Part shown: positions 55,697 through 64,000 of the stretch, piece after piece | Layout of the letters: the number at the start of each line of letters is the position of its first letter | How positions within the stretch are numbered: position 1 is the first letter of the stretch | Source of the DNA: Arthrobacter sp. D5-1 | GTDB lineage: Bacteria > Actinomycetota > Actinomycetes > Actinomycetales > Micrococcaceae | Direction of reading: 5' to 3' | Assembly: GCF_017357425.1 (NCBI RefSeq) | Contig: NZ_CP014571.1 | Location: forward strand, 2,170,001-2,234,000 | Length of the DNA: 64,000 nt | Notes under the pieces: generated by a model | The model's input: only the letters and a program-made list of their open reading frames with translations | Told to the model about the DNA's origin: nothing | Databases searched by the model: none | Position numbers and translations under genes: made by a program

Positions 55697-56671
55697 ATGA
55701 CGAGCACGTCAGAAATCGTCGGGCAACGGCACGATCCCGAGGCGCCCAGGTACGCAGGAATCGCGACCTTCGCCCTGCTTCCCAGGCTGGAAGAAGTCCC
55801 AAGGGCAGATGTGGCCGTAGTGGGCATCCCGTTCGATTCCGGTACGAGCTTCCGGCCCGGAGCGCGGTTTGGCCCGGCCCACATCCGCGAAAATTCCCGC
55901 CAGCTGCATCCGTACCACCAGATCCACGATGCTTACCCGTTCCGTGACCAGCAGGTCGTCGACGCCGGCGACATCGCTGTCGGACCGTACGGAATCGAAC
56001 GGGCTGTCACGTCGATCCAGGCGGGAGCGGAAAAGCTGACATCCCAAGGCACCCGGATCATGGCACTTGGTGGTGACCACACGATAGCTTTGCCGTTGCT
56101 GAGGGCGGCTGCGGCGCAGCATGGACCGCTGGCCGTGCTTCACTTCGATGCCCACTTGGACACCTGGGACGTACTGCACGGAGAATCAATCTGGCACGGC
56201 TCCCCCTTCCGTCGCGCGGCCGAAGAAGGACTGATGGATCTGAATCGATGCCAGCACGTAGGCATCCGCGGCGGAGTCTACGATCCAAGCGAGCTGGACG
56301 ACGACCGTCAAGCCGGGTTCGAGATCGTCCGCAGCGAAGAGTTCCAGGAACGTTCGATTCCCAGCATCGTGGAGCAGGTACGTGGCCGTCTCGGCACGGG
56401 GCCCGTGTACATCTCCGTGGACATCGATGTTCTCGACCCCGCACACGCCCCGGGCACAGGGACCCCGGAGGTCGCCGGCATCAACACCCGGGAATTCTTC
56501 ACCGTCCTGCGGAAATTGCGCGGGCTCAACATCGTCGGTGCAGACGTTGTCGAAGTTGCGCCGGCGTACGACCATGCAGGCGTCACGGGCTTGGCAGCAG
56601 CCCACACGGCATGGGAACTCATCACGCTCATGGGCCTTCGGGACACCTCCGGCGGGGAACCCAACTCCTGA
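55697..56671 (+). CDS. Agmatinase-family ureohydrolase
   Basis: Mn-dependent hydrolase releasing urea from agmatine, guanidinobutyrate or a related guanidino compound. 324 residues. Metal motifs: GGDHT, FDAHLDTWD and SVDIDVLDPAHAPGTGTPE; also GIRGG. Agmatinase and guanidinobutyrase cannot be told apart by eye. Divergent from the amino-acid ABC transporter, which could import the substrate. Confidence 0.9.
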   Translation: MTSTSEIVGQRHDPEAPRYAGIATFALLPRLEEVPRADVAVVGIPFDSGTSFRPGARFGPAHIRENSRQLHPYHQIHDAYPFRDQQVVDAGDIAVGPYGIERAVTSIQAGAEKLTSQGTRIMALGGDHTIALPLLRAAAAQHGPLAVLHFDAHLDTWDVLHGESIWHGSPFRRAAEEGLMDLNRCQHVGIRGGVYDPSELDDDRQAGFEIVRSEEFQERSIPSIVEQVRGRLGTGPVYISVDIDVLDPAHAPGTGTPEVAGINTREFFTVLRKLRGLNIVGADVVEVAPAYDHAGVTGLAAAHTAWELITLMGLRDTSGGEPNS

Positions 56672-56703
56672 CGTGACGTTGGTTGCCAGCTCTGCTGGCA
56701 GCG

Positions 56704-56735
56704 AGGCGGCGGACCGAATCTTCGGCCCGCCGCCT
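56704..56735 (+). terminator. Intrinsic terminator after the ureohydrolase
   Basis: Stem AGGCGGCGG / CCGCCGCCT with an inner CCGA / TCGG pairing and four-base loop, followed by TTTG, 33 bases past the stop. Confidence 0.8.
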
Positions 56736-56874
56736 TTGTCGTCTCTCCAGGTCCCGATCCGTCAAAGCCCTTGGTCCAAGGCTGCGCCTCCACCTGGACT
56801 GTTCACTCAAATGGCCCCGGCACGAGCCGGGGCCAAGGCCAGCATCATCGCGGCGGATGTGGGGGATCCCAATA

Positions 56875-56921
56875 AACATAGGAACCCACGGCCGGTTTAT
56901 CCGGTCGTGGGCTCCTATGTT
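56875..56921. terminator. Long bidirectional terminator hairpin
   Basis: About 21 paired bases: AACATAGGA(A)CCCACG(G)CCGG against CCGG(T)CGTGGG(C)TCCTATGTT with a five-base loop and two mismatches. Between convergent genes ending at 56671 and 56954. Confidence 0.75.
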
Positions 56922-56953
56922 GAGGTGGGGCAGCGCGCAGCTGGGCGCCGCGC

Positions 56954-58054
56954 CTACAAGGTACCGTGCTGAACTTGGACGGCTGCGCCGACTGCCGCGA
57001 GGAAATCGTCCACGTCTGCCGCCGTGGTGTCGAAGGCAGTCATCCAGCGTACTTCTCCGCGTGCCGCATCCCAGTCGTAGAACCTGTACCGTTGCCGCAG
57101 TGTTTCGGCTGCCCCCGGTGGCAGGACGGCCAGGACAGCGTTAGCCTGCGTTGACTGGGACAGGTGCACGGCCGGGTTGCCCTCCACTCCTGCGCGCAGC
57201 CGCGCGGCCATGGCGTTGGCTTGCGCAGCTGACCGGTACCAAAGGTCCGATTCGTAAAGGGCGGTGAGCTGCGCCGAAACGAATCGCATTTTTGATGCCA
57301 GCTGCATGTTCAGTTTCCGCAGGTACTTGACGCCCGCGACGGCATCCGGATTGAGGACGACAACTGCTTCCCCAAAGACCATTCCGTTCTTCGTCCCGCC
57401 CAGGGAGAGCACGTCGACTCCGGCTGCGGTGGTGAAGTCGTGGAAGGGACGCTGCAGGTGGGCGGCGGCATTGGACAAGCGTGCGCCGTCCAGATGCAGC
57501 AGCATTCCCCGCTCATGGACGAAATCAGCGATTTCCTTGATCTCCCCGGCCTGGTAGGCCGTACCGAATTCGGTCGTTTGCGTGATGGACACCGCAAGGG
57601 GCTGGGCCCGGTGTTCATCACCCCAACCCCACGCTTCCTGTTCGATCAGTTCGGGGGTGAGTTTGCCGTCACTGGTAGGTACCGGCAACAACTTCAGCCC
57701 ACCGATCCGCTCGGGGGCCCCGTTCTCATCGGTGTTGATATGGGCCGAAGCGGCGCAGATAACTGCTCCCCAGCGGGGCAGCATGGACTGCAGCGCCAGG
57801 ACGTTCGCCCCGGTGCCGTTGAACACGGGGAAGGCCTGGACTTTTGGCCCGAAATGCTGCCGCATGACGTGCTGGAGACGCTCGGTGTAAACGTCCTCTC
57901 CGTAGGCGGGCTGGTGGCCCTCGTTGGCTTGGATCAAAGCTGCCAGCACTTCCGGGTGCGCCCCGGCATAGTTGTCTGAGGCAAAGTTGCGCAGACCGGC
58001 ATCATGCAGGGGCCGGCCCGGGTGAAGGGCTGTGGTGAGTTCTGTAACTGACAT
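56954..58054 (-). CDS. Low-specificity L-threonine aldolase family protein
   Basis: 366-residue PLP enzyme that cleaves beta-hydroxy amino acids to glycine and an aldehyde. FASDNYAGAHPEVL, HINTDENGAPE, LHLDGARLSNAA and the PLP lysine in SLGGTKNG are visible. First or last of three minus-strand genes (DUF6421, SDR, aldolase); the gap to the SDR is 28 bases. Confidence 0.9.
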   Translation of the reverse strand: MSVTELTTALHPGRPLHDAGLRNFASDNYAGAHPEVLAALIQANEGHQPAYGEDVYTERLQHVMRQHFGPKVQAFPVFNGTGANVLALQSMLPRWGAVICAASAHINTDENGAPERIGGLKLLPVPTSDGKLTPELIEQEAWGWGDEHRAQPLAVSITQTTEFGTAYQAGEIKEIADFVHERGMLLHLDGARLSNAAAHLQRPFHDFTTAAGVDVLSLGGTKNGMVFGEAVVVLNPDAVAGVKYLRKLNMQLASKMRFVSAQLTALYESDLWYRSAAQANAMAARLRAGVEGNPAVHLSQSTQANAVLAVLPPGAAETLRQRYRFYDWDAARGEVRWMTAFDTTAADVDDFLAAVGAAVQVQHGTL

Positions 58055-58082
58055 GGATGTCCTTCCGAGTACCGGCCAGCGG

Positions 58083-58823
58083 CTAGATCAGGTGCTGCCG
58101 GGTCCCGTTCAAGCTCCCGGCATCCGCGTCAAAGAGTGCCGTGACGTGTTCGGCAAGTTCCTGCACATCGGTGTAGCCGGGGAAGGCACGGTGTGGCGCA
58201 GCCTCACGCATGGCGTCATCGACCAGTGCCTTGACGACGAAGACCACTGCCGCTGACTTCTGTCCGACGGGTTCTGCCTTGTTGCCTGTTTGGCTCTGGT
58301 GGAAGCCATCGGCGACACCCAGAACCCAGGCCTCGGAGGCTGCCTTGATCGCAGAATAGGCGGCGCCACCAGCGGTCGGTTTCTGTGCCGTCACAGAGGA
58401 GACGATCGCCAGACGCCCTTTGTCAGACGATTCAAGATCTTCGTAGAAAGCCCGGGAAGTATTCCGGAGCGTGGTGAGCACGCTGGTGTGCAGAACGTCC
58501 CAGTCCTGATCCTGCTGGCCAGTGATGCCATCCCCGCCACGCCATCCACCAACGAGATGGATCAGCCCATCGACAGGGCCGACGTCCGCGCGGACAGTCC
58601 GGGCGAGGGTGTCGACCTCCGCAGGGTCGGCAAGGTTGCAGACGTAGGGTGTGACCTCCTGATACTCCTGCGCGAGGGCCCTGACGCCGGCTTCGTTGAC
58701 GTCGACGGCGGCGATCCTGGCCCCCTGTGCTGCCAAAGATTTCACGACAGCCCGTCCAGCGGCACTCGTGGAACCTGCCACCACCACGTTCAGGCTTGCA
58801 CGTATTGCGGTGGGGGCGCTCAT
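58083..58823 (-). CDS. Short-chain dehydrogenase/reductase
   Basis: 246 residues. NAD(P) loop is the variant VVAGSTSAAGRA in place of TGxxxGIG, HLVGGW replaces NNAG, and catalytic Ser-Tyr-Lys appears as IVSSV and AYSAIK. Overlaps the DUF6421 stop by four bases, so the pair is likely coupled. Substrate unknown, possibly the aldehyde or alcohol linked to the aldolase. Confidence 0.87.
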   Translation of the reverse strand: MSAPTAIRASLNVVVAGSTSAAGRAVVKSLAAQGARIAAVDVNEAGVRALAQEYQEVTPYVCNLADPAEVDTLARTVRADVGPVDGLIHLVGGWRGGDGITGQQDQDWDVLHTSVLTTLRNTSRAFYEDLESSDKGRLAIVSSVTAQKPTAGGAAYSAIKAASEAWVLGVADGFHQSQTGNKAEPVGQKSAAVVFVVKALVDDAMREAAPHRAFPGYTDVQELAEHVTALFDADAGSLNGTRQHLI

Positions 58824-60223
58824 GCCGCGGTCGCTTCGGAGGTTGTCTGCGCTGTTTCGCCGGTGATGCCGGACGTGGAGGAAATGACGTCCCTCATCTT
58901 CTTCTCGAGCGCCTCATAGAACATTGAGTGAGGGAACTCGTCATTGAGGACCAGATCAGTCAGACCACGCGGTGGGCCCTCCAGGGGCAGCGCTTCAGGG
59001 CCCTTGGCCCAGATTGAGGCCGGATGAGGCGTTACGGTCGCCGAGATCAATTCGTAGGCAGCCAGCCAGTGGGCTGTTTTGGGACGATCGATTGAACGCC
59101 AGTACAGGTCTTCGATTTCCTGTCCGAGGGCGATGACGACCTGGGCGGCACCATCCCAGTCGATGGTCAGTTTGGTGTCCGTCCAGTGCAGAACGTGGTG
59201 CTGGTGCATCCAGGCGAACAGCAGCTGGCCACCGAGCCCGTCATAATTGCGAACGCGGCTGCCGGTCATGGCGAACCTGAAGATCCTGTCGAAGATCACA
59301 GCGTACTGGACGAGCTTGGCATGTTTGCGCGCTTCCGGAGAAGCGTTCTCGTCTTTTTCGATCCTTACAGACTCGCGGAATGCGGTGAGGTCGCAGCGCA
59401 GCTCTTCGAGGGTGTAGAGGAAGAAGGGCATTCGCTGCTTGATCATGAACGGGTCGAAGGGAAGGTCCCCGCGCATGTGCGTCCGGTCATGGATCAGGTC
59501 CCACATTACGAAGGTGGACTCGGTCAGGTGCTGGTCATCCAGCAGGCTTGCAGCGTCTTCGGGCAAATCCAGCCGGGTGATCTCCGCTGCTGAACGCAGA
59601 ACGCGCCGGAACCTTGCCGCTTCACGGTCGGCGAAGATGGCACCCCAGGTGAACTGCGGTGTTGTCCTGACAGCGACGGATTCGGGGAAGAGCACTGCCG
59701 AATTGGTGTCGTAGCCAGGGGTAAAGTCGATGAACCGAATCGGCAGGAACAGGGGGTTGGAGTAGTCTCCGGTTTCGAGTTCGTCGATGAACTCGGGCCA
59801 AACAACTTCAATCAGAACTGCCTCCACAAAACGGTTGCTGCTGCCGTTCTGCGTGTACATCGGAAAGACCACAAGGTGACGCACGCCGTCGGCCCTGTGC
59901 TGCTGAGGCTGGAAAGCCTGGAGGGCGTCAAGGAAGTCGGGCACTTCAAAACCAGCCTCTTCCCACCCTGCGAAAGCGTCCTGCACCTGTTCCAGATACT
60001 CCGCGTCGTGTGGAAACTGCGGAGCCAGTTCTGCGAGGGACTTCCGGATGGTCGCGGTAAGCCGTTTGGCTGTTACCTTGTCTTCCGGCTCGGGCACGGA
60101 ACCGTCCTGGATTTGGATGAGTTGGAAGTCTGTAGCGGCCTGCTTGAGCGCCAACCAGGCGGGAAGCTCACGTAACTGGGCGGTGGACAACGTCACAGCG
60201 GCGGAACGTGTGGTCGTGGACAT
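58820..60223 (-). CDS. DUF6421 family protein
   Basis: 467 residues with no named function. HDRTHMRGDLPFDPF is a striking His/Asp-rich motif that could bind metal, and WMHQHHVLHW is another His cluster. It leads the minus-strand operon with the SDR and threonine aldolase. Actinobacterial family; I cannot assign a reaction. Confidence 0.75.
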   Translation of the reverse strand: MSTTTRSAAVTLSTAQLRELPAWLALKQAATDFQLIQIQDGSVPEPEDKVTAKRLTATIRKSLAELAPQFPHDAEYLEQVQDAFAGWEEAGFEVPDFLDALQAFQPQQHRADGVRHLVVFPMYTQNGSSNRFVEAVLIEVVWPEFIDELETGDYSNPLFLPIRFIDFTPGYDTNSAVLFPESVAVRTTPQFTWGAIFADREAARFRRVLRSAAEITRLDLPEDAASLLDDQHLTESTFVMWDLIHDRTHMRGDLPFDPFMIKQRMPFFLYTLEELRCDLTAFRESVRIEKDENASPEARKHAKLVQYAVIFDRIFRFAMTGSRVRNYDGLGGQLLFAWMHQHHVLHWTDTKLTIDWDGAAQVVIALGQEIEDLYWRSIDRPKTAHWLAAYELISATVTPHPASIWAKGPEALPLEGPPRGLTDLVLNDEFPHSMFYEALEKKMRDVISSTSGITGETAQTTSEATAA

Positions 60224-60530
60224 GCCATTCCTTTCAGAGGATAACGATCGGGTGAGAAACGACGCTACAGCTAAGACAGAGACTCTAATGGAAAAGATGC
60301 CGAAGCATAAGATATTTTGTGCCTAATTCGCTCGCGGGCTTGCTAAGCCCTCAAGATTCGCGGTCCTGGCTATACAACCGCTTCCCGGTGCCGCATAAAG
60401 TTCAGATTGCGTCGATTCCGCCCACACTGGCCTGCGCGACCACCGATACCCAAGCAGAATGTGGCAGTAACAGGGTGGGACCAATGAGGCAAACAGGACA
60501 ATATAGGAACAGCGAAGCAAAGGAAGACAC
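60224..60530. promoter_or_regulatory. Divergent intergenic region before LysR gene
   Basis: 307 bases between the DUF6421 and LysR starts, no gene visible. AT-rich stretch AGCATAAGATATTTTGTGC (60305-60323) and the small hairpin GGGCTT-GCT-AAGCCC (60336-60350) are the only features I see; either could be a LysR target or promoter part. Confidence 0.35.
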
Positions 60531-61430
60531 ATGGCCATCAGTTCCAGCCAACTGCAGACATTGCTCGCTGTCATGAAGACCGGCTCCTTCGCCGCGGCCG
60601 CGGAAGACGTCGGATACTCGCCCTCGAATGTCTCCCAGCAGATGCTGACGCTTGAACAGGAGACCGGCGTTCGCCTTTTCACGCGACATGCCAGGAGCGT
60701 CACTCCCACAGTTGAAGCATTCGCACTGGCCAAGCAGGCCGCGCGTATTTTAGCCGGCGTCGACGTCATGATTTCGAGTTCCCGGGCCGTTCAGGGCACA
60801 GGCAAGGAACTGATGCGGGTTGGGATTTTTCCCAGCCTCGCAGCACAGGTACTGCCCCTGGTACTTCGGCATCCTGAGTGGGAGAAGTCAGGCGTGGACC
60901 TTCGCGTGTCTGTTGCCGAACCGTGGGAGACTGCGGATGAACTCCGGTCAGGCGGACTCGATGCCGCTTTCGTGTTTCAACTCGGAGAATCCGGCTTGTG
61001 GCCGCCGAGTATCGCGAGAGATCAGATTGCCGAGGACCCTTTCAGGGTGGTTATCCCTGCCGCTTGGGGGATTGCTGCACACACGCTGATGAGTGTGGAC
61101 GACCTCTCCACCAAGCCTTGGATCATGCAGTACCCCGGGGGCAGCGACGGTGTTGTCATCGAGCAGCACTTACGGAACCACAATTTCCGACCCCGCGTGG
61201 TCGGTGTCAGTGATGACTTCAACGCCACTGCAGCACTGGTCGCAGCCGGGATGGGCGGCGCCTTCCTTCCCGAACTCTCCCTTCAACGCTCGGAGGGTCT
61301 GGTCCGGGTACGCGTGGAAGGCTTGGAGCTGACTCGAAACATCGTCGCCTTGACCTCCCGGGAACGCCCGGGGTCTCGACCTACAACACTGATACGGCTC
61401 TTCAAGGAAGCACTCGAAGGCCCTCAGTAA
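60531..61430 (+). CDS. LysR-family transcriptional regulator
   Basis: 299 residues. Winged helix LQTLLAVMKTGSFAAAAEDVGYSPSNVSQQ and effector domain (about 95-290) with DAAFVFQLGE. Divergent from the DUF6421-SDR-aldolase operon and probably its regulator. Confidence 0.9.
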   Translation: MAISSSQLQTLLAVMKTGSFAAAAEDVGYSPSNVSQQMLTLEQETGVRLFTRHARSVTPTVEAFALAKQAARILAGVDVMISSSRAVQGTGKELMRVGIFPSLAAQVLPLVLRHPEWEKSGVDLRVSVAEPWETADELRSGGLDAAFVFQLGESGLWPPSIARDQIAEDPFRVVIPAAWGIAAHTLMSVDDLSTKPWIMQYPGGSDGVVIEQHLRNHNFRPRVVGVSDDFNATAALVAAGMGGAFLPELSLQRSEGLVRVRVEGLELTRNIVALTSRERPGSRPTTLIRLFKEALEGPQ

Positions 61431-61459
61431 TCACCCACCGTCAACAACGGCCAGCGGGA

Positions 61460-61723
61460 ATGCGGCTTTGCCATGAAACGGCCGACGAAGCCCCACGATC
61501 CCTGATGCTGGTGCGCGGATTGCCCGGCGGCGAACTACATTTCCCCGTGGGTGCCAAAGTCGGGGCGGCCTTTTTGTTGGCAACGGACAGAGACCCGCGG
61601 GACAGTCCTGTTCTGCACATCTGGGCCCTGATTGTTGGGTTTCCGGGACAGAGGCCAACGCTGCAGGAACTTCGACGAGGCATCCGGCATCAACCCACCC
61701 CGAGCCAGGGAGCCGAGCAATGA
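61460..61723 (+). CDS. Hypothetical protein
   Basis: 87 residues without a recognised family. Its main support is the ATGA overlap with the next gene. Codon use is unremarkable and a spurious frame is possible. Confidence 0.3.
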   Translation: MRLCHETADEAPRSLMLVRGLPGGELHFPVGAKVGAAFLLATDRDPRDSPVLHIWALIVGFPGQRPTLQELRRGIRHQPTPSQGAEQ

Positions 61724-62121
61724 CGGACCAGTCGCAGCCAACGCACGTGCCCGCAACTTTCGTGGAGCAACAGAAGACCGCCTTCACCAAACAGTTGACC
61801 GTTAAACGCATAGTCTTTGACCCGGCAGGGGAACCCTTTTGGGCACCGCTATCCCACAGCGGTGAAGATGAAGAGCCACTCCGCTACCGGACCGGCCAGC
61901 GCGTGAGTTTCTACCTGGACGGCGCCGTGAGAAAAGGCACCATCGATGTCGTCATGCCAGATGGCACCCCGCTGTGGGTGTGGTTGGACGGCGGGGCGGG
62001 TCGACGGCTGTTTTCCTCCGATGATTCGACCCTGATGCTGCAGCGGGCAACTACGGCTGGTCCCGCCGTGGCCGGGCTGCCAGTGGACATTGAGAAGCCG
62101 GATACGCCAACAGAATGCTGA
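61720..62121 (+). CDS. Hypothetical protein
   Basis: 133 residues, unrecognised. RTGQRVSFYLDGAVRKGTID and DGTPLWVWLDGGAGRRLF suggest a small beta-barrel. No signal peptide or membrane segment. It is convergent with the solute-binding protein gene, 39 bases away. Confidence 0.5.
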   Translation: MTDQSQPTHVPATFVEQQKTAFTKQLTVKRIVFDPAGEPFWAPLSHSGEDEEPLRYRTGQRVSFYLDGAVRKGTIDVVMPDGTPLWVWLDGGAGRRLFSSDDSTLMLQRATTAGPAVAGLPVDIEKPDTPTEC

Positions 62122-62160
62122 CGTACCCGGCTGCCTTGCTGATAACGCCGCTGGTGCGGA

Positions 62161-63075
62161 CTATTCAATAGTCGTGGGTGGGTTCACTTCGGCCTTGTCC
62201 AGAGCCGTCTTCTCCTGACCCCAGGCCTTGAGAATGGTGCCGTAAGTCCCATCAGCGATGAGGCTGTTGACAGCAGCAGCGACAGCCATGGCCAGGGGTT
62301 CATTGTCCTTGGCCACGGCGATCCCGACAAGGCTCGGGTCGACGGCGTCTCCCAGGGGCTCAAGCCGGCCACCGGTTTCCGACACGGCGTATCCGGCAGC
62401 GGCCGACATGGCCACGAAGGCATCGAGACCTCCATTGATGAGGCGTGTTGTCACGTCCGTCTGGTTGGTGAGGGTAAGTACCTCAATGGCGGGCTTGGCG
62501 CTGGCGACGCAGTCATCGGACTGCTTTCTGACAGCCGTCTCCTGTAGCGTCCCTGTCTCAACGCCGACTTTCAGACCGCAGGCGTTCTTGCTGTCGACTT
62601 TTTTCGGGTTGTCTTTCTGCACCACCCACTGGGTGCCACCTGCAAGGTAGCTCACGAAGTTGACGGCCTTCAACCTCGTGGATGTCACGGTGAAGGATGA
62701 CACGCCCAGGTCGTATTTCGGGCCGAGGGAGGGGAGGATGTTGGCAAAGTCGGCGTTCTGGAACTCAGCTTTCAATCCCATGCGGGCTGCAACGGCGTTG
62801 GCTATGTCGATGTCGAAGCCCATGGGTGTTTGACCGTCGGCACCTCCGAGGAACTCAGCCGGAGCATAGGTAGGATCGGTGGCTACGGTGAGGACGCCGT
62901 CCGCCCGGACATCTGCCGGAACGCTGGCCGAAATCTGCTCATCCCGGCTGACGCTGGTGGGATCAAGGCTTTCCGTCGAAGTCGTTCCTCCTACCTGTTC
63001 GGACGTTGTACAAGAGGTGACAGACAACGCGATGGATGCGGCCAGAACAAGGGCCAAGCCAGTTCTCTTCTGCAT
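62161..63075 (-). CDS. Amino-acid ABC transporter solute-binding lipoprotein
   Basis: 304 residues from the ATG at 63075 with AGAGAAAG upstream. Lipoprotein signal with Cys after VTS (residue about 23), then an SBP_bac_3 domain: GVLTVATDPTYAPAEF, GFDIDIANAVAARMG, ANILPSLGPKYDLGVSSFT and GVETGTLQE. Probably feeds the ABC transporter at 53468-55242, which lacks its own binding protein. Confidence 0.92.
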   Translation of the reverse strand: MQKRTGLALVLAASIALSVTSCTTSEQVGGTTSTESLDPTSVSRDEQISASVPADVRADGVLTVATDPTYAPAEFLGGADGQTPMGFDIDIANAVAARMGLKAEFQNADFANILPSLGPKYDLGVSSFTVTSTRLKAVNFVSYLAGGTQWVVQKDNPKKVDSKNACGLKVGVETGTLQETAVRKQSDDCVASAKPAIEVLTLTNQTDVTTRLINGGLDAFVAMSAAAGYAVSETGGRLEPLGDAVDPSLVGIAVAKDNEPLAMAVAAAVNSLIADGTYGTILKAWGQEKTALDKAEVNPPTTIE

Positions 63076-63633
63076 GATTTGCACTTTCTCTAGGCACATA
63101 TATGTCCGTTCTTCGGAACGTTGTGGTAACGCTACGGTTCCCAAAAATATGAGCAATCGGCCATAAGAAGGACCGCACCGACAACGCCGTTTCGGCAGTG
63201 AAGGCCGAGAATTTCTTATGGACAGCTACGCTGGGCCGGCGGTGGGTTATAGGCCCCAAAGAGGCGCCGACAAGCCCATACGACAAGGACGTAAATCCCC
63301 TCAACGTGGCGTAGGGTTTCTGTTCCTCAGTCACATTCCGGAGGCATCATGGCTCACTCTGTCTTACGGTGATGCCGCTCACAGCTAAGAAAAAACTATG
63401 CTCAAGGCGCACCGCACCGAAGCGGTGGACCAAGAGCTCCAACAGGAATGGCTTCTACACATGAATGACTAAAGATCGCCAGGCGTCTGCCAACGCGCAG
63501 CCCCGGGTCGACGACGACTCCCTCGCGCAGGTCTCCCGCGACGCCATCGACGATGAAGCAACCGCCCGCCCCCAGAACCCGTCAGCGTGTCATCCAGTTG
63601 CGGGTGGGCACCCCCCCAGATTGAAAGGCACCC
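63076..63633. promoter_or_regulatory. Intergenic region with short overlapping leader frames
   Basis: 558 bases between divergent starts. On the plus strand GGAGG precedes an eight-codon frame MAHSVLR (63349-63372). Its stop overlaps the ATG of a 30-residue basic frame (63372-63464) by TGATG, and that is followed at once by an ATG at 63465 opening a frame (MTKDRQASANAQ) that runs past the permease start in another phase. This could be a translated leader upstream of the permease, or chance. Confidence 0.3.
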
Positions 63634-64000
63634 ATGGAGAACTCTCCAACACCTGGCACAATGACGTCCCGAGCGGGATTGAGCCTTACCCAGCAAGTAC
63701 GAACCCGCAAGCCGCTGCACATGCTGAAAAGGGAATCAGACATCCAGACGACCGGTCTCCGGCGGAGCCTGAGCCTTGTCCAACTGACCATGATCAGTGT
63801 GGGCGCCACCTTGGGAACCGGGATCTTCGTTGTTTTAGGCGATGCTGTGCCCATTGCCGGACCCGCTATTTGGATTTCTTTCGTTGTAGCAGGCATCGCG
63901 GCCATGCTCTCTGCATTGTCCTATGCGGAAATGGCGGGGGCAGTTCCCGTCTCGGGGTCCAGCTACTCCTATACCTACGTCACCATGGGTGAAGGGCTGG
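63634..64000 (+). CDS. APC-family amino-acid permease, cut by window edge
   Basis: First 122 residues from the ATG at 63634, with AAAGG upstream. RESDIQTTGLRRSLSLVQL and SVGATLGTGIFVVLGDA are the typical N-terminus and first helix of cationic amino-acid (CAT/YfnA-like) APC transporters; helices 2-3 follow with SYAEMAGAVPVSGSSYSYTY. The rest lies beyond the window. Fits the amino-acid catabolic cluster. Confidence 0.88.
   Translation, partial: MENSPTPGTMTSRAGLSLTQQVRTRKPLHMLKRESDIQTTGLRRSLSLVQLTMISVGATLGTGIFVVLGDAVPIAGPAIWISFVVAGIAAMLSALSYAEMAGAVPVSGSSYSYTYVTMGEGL

Overview
The window is high-GC actinobacterial DNA. Gene families, gene density and the many ATGA/GTGA start-stop overlaps suggest a soil Micrococcaceae of the Arthrobacter/Paenarthrobacter type. 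This is inferred from content; no rRNA or marker gene is present, and I see no tRNA, CRISPR array, prophage or complete insertion sequence.

Positions 1 to about 40,400 look like one DosR/DevR-type dormancy (hypoxia/energy-stress) island. At its centre are a NarL-family response regulator very like mycobacterial DevR/DosR (22388-23086) and a two-GAF histidine kinase like DevS/DosT (23091-24806). A second GAF sensor (16937-18244) lacks the ATP-binding domain. Around them lie gene types known from the Mycobacterium tuberculosis DosR regulon: five universal stress proteins, five FMN-barrel (pyridoxamine-oxidase-like) proteins, Hsp20, three P-type ATPases, a HAD-GH65 fusion like Rv2006, and a phosphofructokinase. 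Added to these is a fermentative ATP module: PEP synthase, phosphoketolase, acetate kinase, phosphate acetyltransferase and two zinc alcohol dehydrogenases. Nearly every divergent or upstream gap carries one or two copies of a 14-15 base motif of the form AGRGYCNNARGKCMY, which aligns with the DosR box GGGACTWWAGTCCC. I count about 15 good copies. The acetate kinase gene has a one-base frameshift that removes its conserved C-terminal end.

Positions 40,400-44,300 hold a Tat-exported multicopper oxidase, a zinc-ribbon thioredoxin, an LtrA-family membrane protein and a possible rhodanese remnant.

Positions 44,300-48,040 hold a likely oxygen/flavin-linked, folate-independent methionine synthase operon (flavin reductase, MesD-like, DUF1852/MesX-like) with a divergent LysR regulator. 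About 1.2 kb without a recognisable gene follows.

Positions 49,230-51,910 hold an AraC-type regulator, an aliphatic nitrilase, a degraded aldoxime dehydratase and a degraded M20 peptidase, which points to a decayed aldoxime/nitrile pathway.

Positions 51,920-64,000 hold an amino-acid or guanidino-compound uptake and catabolism cluster: aminotransferase, polar amino-acid ABC transporter, agmatinase-family ureohydrolase, threonine aldolase, SDR, DUF6421 protein, LysR regulator, solute-binding lipoprotein and the start of an APC permease.
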